Assembly: GCF_001294625.1 (NCBI RefSeq)
Contig: NZ_CP012677.1
Span: 1,860,001 to 1,924,000, forward strand
Source: Arthrobacter alpinus
Lineage (GTDB): Bacteria; Actinomycetota; Actinomycetes; Actinomycetales; Micrococcaceae
Length of the DNA stretch: 64,000 bases
Direction of reading: 5' to 3'
A program made the position numbers and the translations under genes. The notes under the pieces are model-generated. The model worked only from the letters and a program-made list of their open reading frames with translations. It was not told the origin of the DNA and made no database searches. Positions 45,330-55,218 of the stretch are shown in pieces; the stretch's first letter is position 1, and the number at the start of each line of letters is the position of its first letter.

Positions 45330-46623
45330 GTGCGCGTTCATCCTGGAAGCACTCGGACATGCACTAGCCATCGCGGGCTCCATGGCATGGCAGATCCTCC
45401 GGCCACTCATGCTCGGATTCACCCTGCCAGGGGTGATCCAAGCAATCGTTCTCAAGGAACGAATCGTTGCCCTCATGCATGATGACTCCCCCGCTCCCTG
45501 ACCATCGCAGCTGGCCTCGGCGCTGCGTCCTCGTCGTGCTCCCACGCGGCCTTCGCCCTCGCAAGGGCGTTGATTCGCACTGGCGTTGATTAGTACGGGC
45601 GCCAACTTCACTGCCGCGATGGCGTTCGAGATCGCCTCCACGAACCTGTTGCTCGAGCTCGGGCTCATTTTGACGTTCGTGATGGGCTGGCAGTTCACGC
45701 TGGCGGAGTTCGTCGGCGGCCCGCTCATCATCGTGTTCGTCGCCCTCGGATTCCGAGTGTGGATGCGTGGCAAGAATTGTGGAGACCGCCCGGACCCAAG
45801 CCGAGAAGGGCGTGGCTGGCTCCATAGAGGGCCACGCAGCGATGGACATGTCCATCACTGCAGAAGGTAGCTTCTGGAAGAGGCTGTTCTCCCGCGCTGG
45901 CATCACGTCAGTCTCGCGGTACTTCGTGATGGGTTGGGCGGCCATGCTCCGGGACATCCTGATCGGTTTGCTCATTGCAGGAGCATTCGCCGCCTGGTTG
46001 CCCAAACCCTGGCTGCAAGCGATCTTCTTCGTCCATGACCCAGCCCTGGCGTTCATCCTCGGGCCCCGATCGAACCGCTCATCGCGGTGGCCAGCTTTCT
46101 CTGCTCGGCAGGAAACGTGCCCCTTGCCGCGGTCCTGTGGAATGTCGGGATCAGCTTCGGTGGCGTCATCAGCTTCATTTTTGCTGACCTGATCATCATC
46201 CCGATCATCCTCTTCTACCGGAAGTACTGCGGGACGAAAGCGGCACTACACCTCACCGCGATCTTCTACGCGGCCATAGTGCTCGCCGGTTACGTCGTCG
46301 AGCTGATCTTCACGCCCCTGCACCTGGTCCCCCGCAACCGGCACCTCTCGATCATCGACGCTGGCATCAGCTGGGACTACACCACCTGGCTGAACATCGC
46401 TTTCATCCTCATTGGGCTGGCGTTGCTCGTAGTGTTCTTCCGCAGCAACTCAGACAGCTTGCTCACAATGATGGGTGGCTCACCCGACTCTGGACACGAT
46501 CACACCGGAGAGGACCACTCCAACGACGGCCACCCCATGGACCACCACACCAGCCACCAAAACCACGCACCTCGAACCACGGACCTGCGCTGCCCAGCCC
46601 GGCCCGGCCCGGATCAATCGTGA
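45330..46623 (+). pseudogene. DUF318/UPF0718-type permease, several frameshifts
   Basis: Pieces in successive frames join to one protein: FILEALGHALAIAGSMAWQILRPLMLGFTLPGVIQA, then SLTIAAGLGAASSSCSHAAFALARALIR, then GANFTAAMAFEIASTNLLLELGLILTFVMGWQFTLAEFVGGPLIIV, then EGSFWKRLFSRAGITSVSRYFVMGWAAMLRDILIGLL, and finally LIAVASFLCSAGNVPLAAVLWNVGISFGGVISFIFADLIIIPIILFYRKYCG. This is the permease family related to arsenical and metal efflux proteins. A partial 16-bp tandem duplication (45569-45584 / 45585-45600) causes one shift. GGAGG precedes the first piece. Confidence 0.85.
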
Positions 46624-46624
46624 T

Positions 46625-47075
46625 CGCCACACTTTCGGGCGTGGTGGCCAGCCTTTTCGATGTCTCCAAGCTCTACACCATGCTCCTTGAGATGGGACAG
46701 GTTCCGAGGTTGCTGGGCTGGGAGTCGTCTTCTTCCTGGTAAGGGGCATCGGGATCCACTGGGGAATAATCCGGTATGTGCTCAGCGAGGTCCACGCCAA
46801 AAGATGGATCCCTTGGGTTGCGATCGCGCTCGACGTCACCGCACTGGTTCCCTTCCTCGTACTCTCAGAGCATGCTCGGATTCGTTCACCGTGGTCATCA
46901 CCGCCGCGGCGGACACGATCAGCGTCGTCACGCGGCGCCTGTTTATGCGCCCCGTGACCATGCCAGCACCGACACTCCCCAGACTGCGGATCAACGACAC
47001 CGCCATGAGATGGACGAGTGCAACTCCACCACCTCCCGGGTCGGAGCCACAGCATTTGCCAGCGATGAGTACTGA
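46625..47075 (+). pseudogene. small membrane protein remnant
   Basis: ATLSGVVASLFDVSKLYTMLLEMGQVPRLLGWESS, then after frameshifts GIHWGIIRYVLSEVHAKRWIPWVAIALDVTALVPFLVL. It looks like a short hydrophobic protein with two or three helices, broken twice. No family name can be given. Confidence 0.5.
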
Positions 47076-47290
47076 GAGGTTATTGGCCATGACCTATCCA
47101 AGACCTCAGCAGAACGGTAGGCCGAAAATTCGCCATCGTGCCGCACCAGAAGTCCCCGTACCCCGGCTCCTTGTGCAAAGTTCGCAAAGACTCTCCACCG
47201 TCAAACCCACGGACCGGCTGCCCTACTCTCATCCCTCCCCATTCCTGTCTGCATATGCAGGGGAGTCACACAAAAAGGCCTCCTATCACC

Positions 47291-47319
47291 TTGACCAATA
47301 TACCCCCATGGGGTATATT
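47291..47319 (+). promoter_or_regulatory. copper-responsive promoter with CsoR-type operator
   Basis: Perfect palindrome AATATACCCC-CAT-GGGGTATATT at 47297-47319, the classic GTATACCCC-type CsoR box. It overlaps the promoter exactly: TTGACC at 47291-47296, 17 bases, TATATT at 47314-47319. A CsoR repressor bound here would block RNA polymerase until Cu(I) releases it. No csoR gene lies in the window, so the repressor must be encoded elsewhere. Confidence 0.85.
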
Positions 47320-47426
47320 GAGTTTGTTGTTAGTGAAGTAGTTTGTCTCGGCTGAGGAGCATTCCGGCCGCCACTGCCGTTCAACCCCAACACATCATTC
47401 ATCCTCGTTCGAAGGAATTGGCTGAC

Positions 47427-47756
47427 ATGTGTGGAACTAATATCCGTAACGACCTCAACCTGACCCCAGCCACTGATACCGGCTGTAAGTGCTGCTCCCC
47501 CGACCCAACAGCCGTGGTGTCAGCGCCCGCGGTTACTGTCGAAGCTGCCAGAACGAGGTATGCCCTGGAGGGTCTGACGTGCCGGCATTGCGTAGAAACT
47601 TTGGAAGCGGCTGTCTCAGCCGTGCCGGAAGTGGATTCGGCCATTGTTGAACTGGTGGCCGGCGGCATCTCTACACTGTCCGGCATCGGTGGCGCCAGCC
47701 GGGAATCGGTGCGAGCCGCCGTCGAAAGCGCCGGGTACTCCCTGACCCGAAGCTAA
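47427..47756 (+). CDS. heavy-metal-associated (HMA) copper-binding protein
   Basis: 109 residues. An N-terminal Cys-rich segment CKCCSPDP precedes an HMA domain TRYALEGLTCRHCVETLEAAVSAVPEVDSAIVELV with the metal-binding TCRHC. The usual Met before TC is Leu. CopZ-like chaperone function is expected, handing copper to the ATPase that starts 41 bases downstream. First gene after the CsoR-controlled promoter. Confidence 0.85.
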   Translation: MCGTNIRNDLNLTPATDTGCKCCSPDPTAVVSAPAVTVEAARTRYALEGLTCRHCVETLEAAVSAVPEVDSAIVELVAGGISTLSGIGGASRESVRAAVESAGYSLTRS

Positions 47757-47797
47757 CCAGCTGCCGGTTATTTCTGCACCGCCGAGCAAGGAGAGTC

Positions 47798-49933
47798 ATG
47801 GAGAAGCACAGCAACCCCACCGGCCACCAATCAACCGGCACTGCACCGGAAGAGGGCGACCACCCCGGCGCAAGTCCCACCATGATGGGTCACTCCTCGA
47901 TGGAACATGCCGGCATGGATCATGATGACCATGCAGTGCACAGTGAGGGTCAACACGCTGGGCACAGCACGGCCATGTTTAAGAACCGCTTCTGGCTGAC
48001 CTTGATCCTGTCCATCCCTGTCGTGTTCTTCAGTCCCATGTTCGGGCACCTCCTGGGTTACACCGTCCCGGCCTTCCCCGGTTCGGCTTGGATCCCGCCA
48101 CTGTTGGGTACCGTGATCTTCTTCTACGGAGGTCAGCCATTCCTCAAGGGTGGGTGGCAGGAAATCAAGTCCCGCCAGCCGGCCATGATGCTGCTGATCT
48201 CCATGGCCATCACGGTCGCCTTTATTGCGTCTTGGGTGACGAGCCTGGGCATTGGCGGATTCGATTTGGACTTTTGGTGGGAACTGGCCCTGCTGGTGGC
48301 CATCATGCTGCTGGGACACTGGATCGAAATGCGTGCGCTCGGCTCGGCCCGAGGTGCCCTTGACGCCCTCGCCGCTCTATTGCCTGATGAGGCCGAGCGC
48401 GTGATCGATGGCGGCACGGAAACCATCAGCATCGCAGAACTGAATCCCGGCGATATTGTTCTGGTCCGCCCCGGTGCCAGGTTGCCCGCTGACGGCGAAA
48501 TCACGGACGGATCCGCTGAAGTAGACGAGTCTATGATCACCGGCGAATCCAAGACCATCCCCAGGACCGTTGGCGACCCCGTGGTGGCAGGCACCGTTGC
48601 CACCGATAATTCCCTGCGGGTGAAAGTGACCGCTGTCGGCGATGACACAGCGTTGGCGGGGATTCAGCGGCTGGTGGCCGAGGCCCAATCCTCCACGTCC
48701 CGGGCACAGGCCCTGGCCGACCGTGCCGCCGCGTTTTTGTTCTACTTCGCCGCCGGGTCCGGCGTCATCACCTTCATCGTTTGGTCACTGCTGGGCAGCA
48801 TTCCTGATGCCGTCACCCGCACGGTGACAGTGCTCGTCATTGCCTGCCCCCACGCTCTGGGCCTTGCCATCCCCTTGGTCATTGCCATCTCCACCGAACG
48901 CGCAGCCAAGGCAGGGGTGTTGATCAAGGACAGGATGGCACTGGAGCGGATGCGCACCATCGATGTGGTCCTCTTCGACAAGACCGGAACCCTGACCAAG
49001 GGTGAGCCTGCACTGACCGACGTCACGGCCGTTGAAGGACTGAGCACAGATGAGCTGCTGGCCCTGGCCGCCGCCGTGGAATCCGATAGTGAACACCCCG
49101 TGGCGCGCGCCATCATCGCGGCCGCGAACAAGACCGGCACACCAGCCATCGCTGCCACAGGTTTCCAATCGATGACCGGCCGCGGCGTCCAGGCCACTAT
49201 TGACGGTTCCCCTGTAGCCGTCGGCGGTCCGGCACTGCTGAAGGAACTCGGACTGGCCGTACCTGAGCGGATCAAGACCGCAACAACGCGGTGGATGGAC
49301 CGAGGGGCCTCGATTCTGCACGTCATCAAAGACGGTGCCGTGATCGGCGCTGTCGCGCTGGAAGATGAAGTGCGTGAGGAATCCCGACAGGCCGTCCACG
49401 CCCTGCAATCCCGCGGCATCAAAGTCGCCATGATCACCGGTGATGCCCAGCAAGTCGCCGACACCGTGGCCACCGAACTCGGTATCGATGAGGTCTTTGC
49501 CGAAGTCTTGCCCCAAGACAAGGACCAGAAAGTGACCGAGCTCCAAGGCCGCGGGATGAAGGTGGCTATGGTCGGTGACGGCGTCAATGACGCACCAGCC
49601 CTGGCCAGAGCAGAAGTCGGCATCGCGATCGGCGCCGGAACGGACGTCGCCATGGAATCAGCCGGGGTGATCTTGGCTGGCAATGATCCACGAGCGGTAC
49701 TCTCCGCCGTGGATCTCTCTAAAGCGAGCTACCGCAAGATGTGGCAAAACTTGATCTGGGCCACCGGCTACAACATCATCTCCGTCCCAATGGCTGCAGG
49801 AGTGCTCGCCGGCGTCGGCTTCGTGCTCTCACCAGCGGCCGGGGCAGTGCTTATGTCCTTGTCCACCATCGTCGTGGCACTAAACGCCCAACTACTGCGC
49901 CGACTCAAGCTCAACCCAGTCGACGCGAGCTAG
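47798..49933 (+). CDS. copB: CopB-type copper-translocating P1B ATPase
   Basis: 711 residues. A His/Met-rich cytosolic tail (about residues 29-60, GHSSMEHAGMDHDDHAVHS) replaces HMA domains. Actuator TGES at 248-251; the membrane metal site is CPH (350-352, IACPHALGLAIP), not CPC; phosphorylation site DKTGT (394-398); SEHPVARAI (431-439); hinge GDGVNDAPALA. The CPH motif and His-rich N-terminus define the P1B-3 (CopB) class, exporting Cu from the cytoplasm. GGAGAG upstream of the ATG. Intact. Confidence 0.95.
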   Translation: MEKHSNPTGHQSTGTAPEEGDHPGASPTMMGHSSMEHAGMDHDDHAVHSEGQHAGHSTAMFKNRFWLTLILSIPVVFFSPMFGHLLGYTVPAFPGSAWIPPLLGTVIFFYGGQPFLKGGWQEIKSRQPAMMLLISMAITVAFIASWVTSLGIGGFDLDFWWELALLVAIMLLGHWIEMRALGSARGALDALAALLPDEAERVIDGGTETISIAELNPGDIVLVRPGARLPADGEITDGSAEVDESMITGESKTIPRTVGDPVVAGTVATDNSLRVKVTAVGDDTALAGIQRLVAEAQSSTSRAQALADRAAAFLFYFAAGSGVITFIVWSLLGSIPDAVTRTVTVLVIACPHALGLAIPLVIAISTERAAKAGVLIKDRMALERMRTIDVVLFDKTGTLTKGEPALTDVTAVEGLSTDELLALAAAVESDSEHPVARAIIAAANKTGTPAIAATGFQSMTGRGVQATIDGSPVAVGGPALLKELGLAVPERIKTATTRWMDRGASILHVIKDGAVIGAVALEDEVREESRQAVHALQSRGIKVAMITGDAQQVADTVATELGIDEVFAEVLPQDKDQKVTELQGRGMKVAMVGDGVNDAPALARAEVGIAIGAGTDVAMESAGVILAGNDPRAVLSAVDLSKASYRKMWQNLIWATGYNIISVPMAAGVLAGVGFVLSPAAGAVLMSLSTIVVALNAQLLRRLKLNPVDAS

Positions 49934-50017
49934 CACAAGGCTCACCGGAACCGCCCAGGACGCTCCGTTACACTACATTACGACTGTCACCGCCAAGGCA
50001 CGAGAAAGGATCCCGCC

Positions 50018-50515
50018 ATGAAAGCCTCAAGCACGCTGCGACTACCGGGATCCTTGCTGCGCTGGGTAGGTTTAATCACGCTGGCGGTTGCTATCGTGAG
50101 CGGCATTCTGGGCATGCACATAGTCGGCAACGCACAAGCTACACCGATGGCGTCCGTGCACAACAGCAGTGCTGGCACCTCAGTAGCCGCCGACGGGACA
50201 GAAGCTCCTGCAGCCGCACACCGGGCAACGTCACTAACCATGTCAGCCGCCGACCATGCCGAGGTTGCGGCAGTGACCTCCCCCCACGGGAACATGAATG
50301 TGTGTGGATGTTCACCCTTGGGATGCGAGATGCCCATGGCAGGCCACGGAGCTTGCATCCCCTTCGCCGGGGCGTGGACGCCAGCGGCCCCGCAACCGGG
50401 CCTCGTGCCCGATCCTGCCGCTGGGCCCACCATCTCGGGCCATGAGGGATACAAATGCGCAGGGCACATCCCTGACCCTCCTTCCTTGACTCAACTCTGC
50501 ATCAGCAGGACGTAA
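50018..50515 (+). CDS. DUF6153 family protein
   Basis: 165 residues with an N-terminal membrane helix (WVGLITLAVAIVSGILGMHIVG), an Ala/Thr-rich linker and a Cys/Met motif NVCGCSPLGCEMPMAGHGACIP. The pattern fits DUF6153, which is repeatedly found in actinobacterial copper operons. The Met/His/Cys content suggests periplasmic copper contact; unproven. AGAAAGGATC precedes the ATG. Confidence 0.7.
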   Translation: MKASSTLRLPGSLLRWVGLITLAVAIVSGILGMHIVGNAQATPMASVHNSSAGTSVAADGTEAPAAAHRATSLTMSAADHAEVAAVTSPHGNMNVCGCSPLGCEMPMAGHGACIPFAGAWTPAAPQPGLVPDPAAGPTISGHEGYKCAGHIPDPPSLTQLCISRT

Positions 50516-50533
50516 ACCGTTCGACTCTGACCT

Positions 50534-50546
50534 GTCACACTGTGAC
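50534..50546. promoter_or_regulatory. short palindrome upstream of DUF305 gene
   Basis: GTCACA-C-TGTGAC, about 75 bases before the start. It resembles half-sites of several regulators; no specific factor can be named. Confidence 0.3.
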
Positions 50547-50620
50547 GGGTCCTCGTTAACGCACCCCACCGAGGGTGACGTCCATCTGTAGTGAAAACTT
50601 TGAGTTGAGGACTGTTTACT

Positions 50621-51223
50621 ATGAAGAAAATTCTGACGATTTCCGCCACCGCCCTGGCCGCCGTTACTGCTCTGTCCGGTTGTTCCACCAGCGCCGATGC
50701 AGGCTCCATGGAAGGCATGGACCACGGCAGCTCGGCCATATCCACCGCGCAATCCCCCGCTATCGGCGCTGATCACAATGCAGCAGATACGATGTTCGCC
50801 CAAATGATGCTGCCTCACCACTCCCAGGCAGTGGAGATGAGTGACATCATGCTCGCAAAGCCCGGCTTGGACGCAAAAATCATAGCTTTGGCCAAGGGTA
50901 TTAAGGCCGCCCAGGCCCCGGAGATCAGCACTATGACAGACTACTTGAGCGCGTGGGGTGAACCCACCACCATGACGGGCGATCACGCCATGGCCGGCAT
51001 GATGACCAGCGCCGACTTGGACAAGCTCAAGGCAGCTCAAGGCATCGAAGCGGCAAGAATGTTCCTGGTCCAGATGACCGCTCACCACGAAGGGGCCCTG
51101 GAAATGGCCAAGACAGAAGTCACCGGTGGTAAGAACGCCGACGCCGTCACCTTGGCCAAGTTAATTGTTTCCAGCCAAGAAGCTGAAATCAAGGACATGA
51201 AAAAGCTGCTGGCAGCTCTCTAG
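50621..51223 (+). CDS. DUF305 lipoprotein
   Basis: 200 residues with a lipoprotein signal (ALAAVTALSGC, Cys21) and a four-helix DUF305 domain. The domain contains the His/Met pairs FAQMMLPHHSQAVEMSDIML and MFLVQMTAHHEGALEMAKTEV. Such proteins are co-located with copper exporters, and the HH...M clusters are probable metal ligands. Extracytoplasmic. Followed 51 bases later by the F510_1955 family gene. Confidence 0.92.
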   Translation: MKKILTISATALAAVTALSGCSTSADAGSMEGMDHGSSAISTAQSPAIGADHNAADTMFAQMMLPHHSQAVEMSDIMLAKPGLDAKIIALAKGIKAAQAPEISTMTDYLSAWGEPTTMTGDHAMAGMMTSADLDKLKAAQGIEAARMFLVQMTAHHEGALEMAKTEVTGGKNADAVTLAKLIVSSQEAEIKDMKKLLAAL

Positions 51224-51274
51224 AAGACCGACCGCACCAACCACAGCCTTCCCCTCTTGCCTTGGAGACCCCTG

Positions 51275-52168
51275 ATGACCCCTCGAACTCTCTTTTCGCG
51301 TCCCCGCCTTCCACTGCTCGGTGCGGCCCTGCTCCTGCCACTAGCTCTGTTTGGCTGCACACCAGCGACGACCTCTGCAGTTACTCCCGAACCGGTGCCA
51401 GCTTCTGCCGGGCATGTCCACGGAATCTCTGTGGATCCTGTATCCATGCAGATCCTGCTCGCCACCCACGACGGTCTCTACGACGCCACGGGCAAAACCC
51501 CCGTCAAAATTGGTACTGAGACCATTGACCTGATGGGATTCACCGCAACTGCAGACGCTAAGGCCTTCTATGCCTCCGGGCACCCCGGCCCCGGATCGAC
51601 ACTGCCTGAGCCCGTGGGTCTGATCCGTTCCTTGGATGCCGGCAAAACCTGGGAACCTCTCTCACGTGGAGGCCAGTCCGACTTCCATGCTCTCAGCAGC
51701 ACTGATCACGGGCTCGTCGCCTTTGACGGGAAATTGCGTACCAGCGCCGACGGCCTCACATGGGCAACATCGACGGCGAGCTTTACCCCGGCAGTATTGG
51801 CCGGAAACCCGGCCACCTCAATAGTCTTGGCCACCACCCAAGAAGGCTTGCAACGCTCCACCGACAGCGGGAAAACCTGGAGCGCAGTCCCTGGTGCCCC
51901 GCTGATGCAGTTCGTGTCCTTCGCCGCCGAATCTGGTAAGGCGGGGCCGGCCCCCACGCATGTGGTAGGTATCGCACCGGACGGAAACGTCCACGTCTCC
52001 ACCGATGCCGGGCTGACATGGACTCCCGCTGGGAAGGTTGAGGGGCAGGTACAAGCCGTGACAGCATTGGCCGGTACAGCCGGTATACCCGGGATCTGGG
52101 TGGCCACAGCTGAAGGCGTTCAAAGCTCCTCCGACGGCGGAGCCACCTTCGCCCCGGCAGTACCCTAG
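51275..52168 (+). CDS. F510_1955 family glycosylhydrolase-like lipoprotein (BNR/sialidase fold)
   Basis: 297 residues from ATG 51275 (MTPRTLFSRP); an ATG at 51257 is possible. Lipoprotein signal ending LALFGC (Cys28). Repeated BNR-type boxes (RSLDAGKTWEPL, RSADGLTWAT-like, RSTDSGKTWSAV, VSTDAGLTWTPA, SSSDGGATFAP) form a beta-propeller. The family commonly follows DUF305 genes in copper loci; no enzymatic activity is established. Confidence 0.85.
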   Translation: MTPRTLFSRPRLPLLGAALLLPLALFGCTPATTSAVTPEPVPASAGHVHGISVDPVSMQILLATHDGLYDATGKTPVKIGTETIDLMGFTATADAKAFYASGHPGPGSTLPEPVGLIRSLDAGKTWEPLSRGGQSDFHALSSTDHGLVAFDGKLRTSADGLTWATSTASFTPAVLAGNPATSIVLATTQEGLQRSTDSGKTWSAVPGAPLMQFVSFAAESGKAGPAPTHVVGIAPDGNVHVSTDAGLTWTPAGKVEGQVQAVTALAGTAGIPGIWVATAEGVQSSSDGGATFAPAVP

Positions 52169-52674
52169 CGCCGTGGGTATCGGGGAATTCTTCGCCACCA
52201 ACGTCACCGACAATCGTAGCTGCGATTCAGGCGCCAAACGGAGTCAACAATCACACGCTTCGGGATGCGACACTTACCACTGCAAAAAAGTGCGCCATTT
52301 AGCTTTGAAAAATCACAGCTGAGCTCGATTCGTTCCGGTTGAGGTTCTCCTGCGGGCAAACCCAATCGACCTCACAGTCACGGTTGCCTCAGACGAAGCG
52401 ACCAACCTGTGGTAGACCGGCGATCTGGATGATGAGCTCCATTCCTCACGGCTATACGGCGTGCTGCTCCCCGCAGGGTCCTGCGAGACAAGCCTACATG
52501 GGGCTCGTTTTGCGGGCCACGGCGGTCGACTTTACCCCATATCAGGACCGGAGATCTGCGCTGGGCCACTGGTGCGGCTCAGACGCCGTCGATGACGAGC
52601 ACCGCCAGGACACTGCTCAGGGTGGTAGCGCCGAAGCATCCGAGCCAACATTGCTCCACGGAAGGAACCTCTCG
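52169..52674. other. no recognisable gene
   Basis: Interrupted frames only. Marks the start of a 3-kb degenerate zone. Confidence 0.4.
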
Positions 52675-53036
52675 ATGTTCACGCCGATCGCCGATCTTCC
52701 CGAGACCACCGTGGGCTTTACTGCGCACGGCAAGACCCAGGCCCGGACTACAACAACACGCTGGTCCCGGCCATCGAGGCTCTCATCGCCCGCACAGTCG
52801 CGGCGCGTGTGCTGTTGGTGCAGGGTCCTGATTGGGACGTATAAACGGCCGGGGCAATGTTCGACGACGTCAAGCTGGGGATTGAACGCCTCAAGGCCTG
52901 GGAACGCTTCGCCATTGTCTCCTATGCCGCATGGGTCCATCACGTGGCCAAGGTATTCGGTTTGCTGATGCCCGGCGGGGTGCGTGCAGTCACCATCTCA
53001 GACCTTGAGGTGGCCACGGCCTGGGTCGCCGGTTGA
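52675..53036 (+). pseudogene. SpoIIAA-like (STAS/SEC14) protein, frameshifted
   Basis: MFTPIADLPETTVGFTAHGK, frameshift, then DYNNTLVPAIEALIARTVAARVLLVQGPDWDV, a TAA, and AGAMFDDVKLGIERLKAWERFAIVSYAAWVHHVAKVFGLLMPGGVRAVTISDLEVATAWVAG. The DYxNxLxPAxE, AGAMxxDxKxG and FGxLMPGxVR blocks are the SpoIIAA-like family. Two lesions. Confidence 0.8.
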
Positions 53037-53799
53037 AGAATCATCGGTTATGGCTCCAGCCCGTTCATGCCGGGGACGACGGCATTCAAGGAGTCTCTTA
53101 GTATTCGGTCGTTGCCAACGCTATTCTCTGAGCAAGCCCCAGCGCCACCTAGTCATGGACGCCACACCACGATCACCTCTGAGCTGACCGCACAGCCGTC
53201 AGTATCTCGCGGTGACGCGCTGTCCACTGGTCGTGATCGAGGACGTCGAGCGGCTCGATCGGTCGGCAACCTCCGAGCAGAGGGGGAGGCAAGAGGACAC
53301 ACACGTCCGAGCATCGGACACCCAGCAGGACGCGCGGCCAGTCACCGGCCTGATGCTGGCCAGGCAAAGAAACACCGCCGGTGTCAGGACCCGGTGCGTA
53401 TAGTCCAACCCCCGATGCGGATCGTGCGTGACCTCAGGTCGTGCACGTACTCTGCGATGAACCGACTGGCTGGCGCGTCCCCCAGCGGCAATGGCAGTTC
53501 TCCGTCAATGCGGGGCACCGAGGCGCACCCGCCCCATAGCCGAAGCTGCAAGGCCGCGAGGAGAACACGCTGACCAGGATTTACCAGCAAGCTCTTCAGC
53601 ATGATCCGGGGAGCGCTCAGTCCGCTCTCGGCGCCTTCGCCCCGATGACATGCACGACGAACTCTCTGACTCTCCCACCCTCGGAGTCGAAGACGTGCTA
53701 AAAGATTCCGGCTAACTAGGGATCTGGCCCTCCGGTTCGACACCGCACCAAGGCACGTGAGCACTGCCACAAATGCCGCCTAAGCGCTTGCTCCCACTG
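53037..53799. other. degenerate stretch, partly coding-like on the minus strand
   Basis: Minus-strand frames contain RIDGELPLPLGDAPASRFIAEYVHDLRSRTIRIGGWTIRTGS and, after a shift, RPIEPLDVLDHDQWTARHREIL. This looks like a broken gene, but I do not recognise the family. Confidence 0.35.
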
Positions 53800-54125
53800 C
53801 GCTGAGGTGCGCGCCGTTGAGACTGATCACTGCTGCGTAATGCGTATCTTTGTGTGTATCTACTCGCGGGATGATTTGTGCCATGGCCTGTTCCCCATCC
53901 TTCCAATCTGCCTACACTTGAAATTTGGCGATCGGGCTGGCAGACAAGACGTTGACGAGATCACTGGCTGCGCTCAAGTTCCCATAAGGGTCATACCTGC
54001 TTAACCACCACCCTCTTGGGGTACTCGGCGAGCAGACAGATCAGATTCAAGACAAACTCCACCAGGAGCCATCAGTCTCACATAGGGTCATGCCCGGCAA
54101 AACACCTGTTATCAGTATCGACATC
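53800..54125 (-). pseudogene. IS110 element 5' end remnant
   Basis: Reading leftwards, MAQIIPRVDTHKDTHYAAVISLNGAHLSA (ATG at 53885) is the transposase N-terminus of the element at 41075. It is truncated after about 30 codons. The preceding non-coding region up to about 54125 is a diverged copy of 40833-41074. Confidence 0.85.
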
Positions 54126-54550
54126 TTAAGTTGTCGACTTGATCGTCGTCACCGTCAGGCCAACCGGACGTCCCTATCCGCCCGATCAACGCCACGACCA
54201 AATCCGGATTCGGTACAAGCATCCAATTAGTGGCTTCTTCTATGGAATCACTATATAGGCTGGACCAACTCGTGACTTAGCGAATGTTCCACAACGAAAG
54301 ACGGTCCAACTCACGCTTCTCGTGGGACCACAGTCGCCATCCCAGTCAAGGTTCGGCTCTTGGGCGGCACCATCACCACAATTGCCCCGCCACTGGGCAC
54401 CGTTCCTTCTCGCCGGTAAGAACTCACCCTCCGGTGGATGGGGACCGCACTCCACCTCTGCAAGGCAGCGGCGGAGGCGGCTTCGTCCAGATCAACAGTG
54501 GTGTTGAAGATTCGGCGAAATCGTCCCGTGGACCGGTGGTAGGAGTTCGT
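54126..54550. other. no recognisable gene
   Basis: Short frames on both strands, none supported. Confidence 0.4.
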
Positions 54551-54766
54551 CTATTCTTTTTCTTCGAGTTTCAGCGCAACACCCAGGGCAAAGAACGTCG
54601 GCGCCCAATGTCCAATGAAAATTCCCCAGCGGTCCGATTGGGCCTTGGAATGGTCCTTCTTTGTACGGCTGATCAACCACGATCCCAAGGACAAGGCGAT
54701 GGAAGCGAATCCACCGGCGTACGCGTATTCGCTCTTGATACCTGCGTTGTGCAACATCTCAATCAT
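54551..54766 (-). CDS. small membrane protein, 71 aa
   Basis: Two hydrophobic segments (YAGGFASIALSLGSWLI and GIFIGHWAPTFFALGVALKL) separated by a basic loop SRTKKDHSKAQSDRW. GGGAG sits five bases before the ATG. Composition and ribosome site support a real gene; function unknown. Confidence 0.65.
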   Translation of the reverse strand: MIEMLHNAGIKSEYAYAGGFASIALSLGSWLISRTKKDHSKAQSDRWGIFIGHWAPTFFALGVALKLEEKE

Positions 54767-55158
54767 GGCAACTCCCTCACATGGTTAGTCTCGAACAATT
54801 TGACTCTGTCACAAGTCACCACGAATCTGAAGAGCTTGAACCTGCGGTATGACCCAGGTTTGTCTTCCAACCACGGCTCCCACCACCAACGCAGGCGCGG
54901 CACGGCACTTTGCTGCCCAGACGTGGACGGGGAATTCCGGCGCAGGAAGAATCATCCAGGGCCGTCTTCAGCGCCGATGGGAACTTGCTGGCTCATTCCC
55001 ATCGAGACCAGTTATTGGTGGCTTCCGCGGTCGCCGCCCACGGCCCCTGCGAAGTGCATCAGCATCTGGCGTGGCTTTTAGGTACTGATGATGTTATTCA
55101 TTCTTTCAGTGGCCCTCTTACCTTGGCCGTCGATGCCTGCGGGTTTTCGGACACAGAG
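54767..55158. other. no confident gene
   Basis: A plus-strand frame at 54910-55173 (AVFSADGNLLAHSHRDQLLVASAVAAHG) looks partly coding-like but has no recognisable family or ribosome site. Confidence 0.35.
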
Positions 55159-55187
55159 GTGGCGCCGCACTGAAGGTGCGGCGCCAC
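55159..55187 (-). terminator. terminator of csbD-like gene
   Basis: 12-bp perfect GC-rich stem (GTGGCGCCGCAC / GTGCGGCGCCAC) with a five-base loop, 31 bases after the CsbD stop. Confidence 0.75.
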
Positions 55188-55218
55188 TGGAAAAGCCCGG
55201 CCAACGTTCCCCGGGGGC

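Noticed and set aside
48742..49683. Minus-strand frames of over 250 codons opposite copB
   Set aside because: Antisense shadows of an intact P-type ATPase with all motifs.
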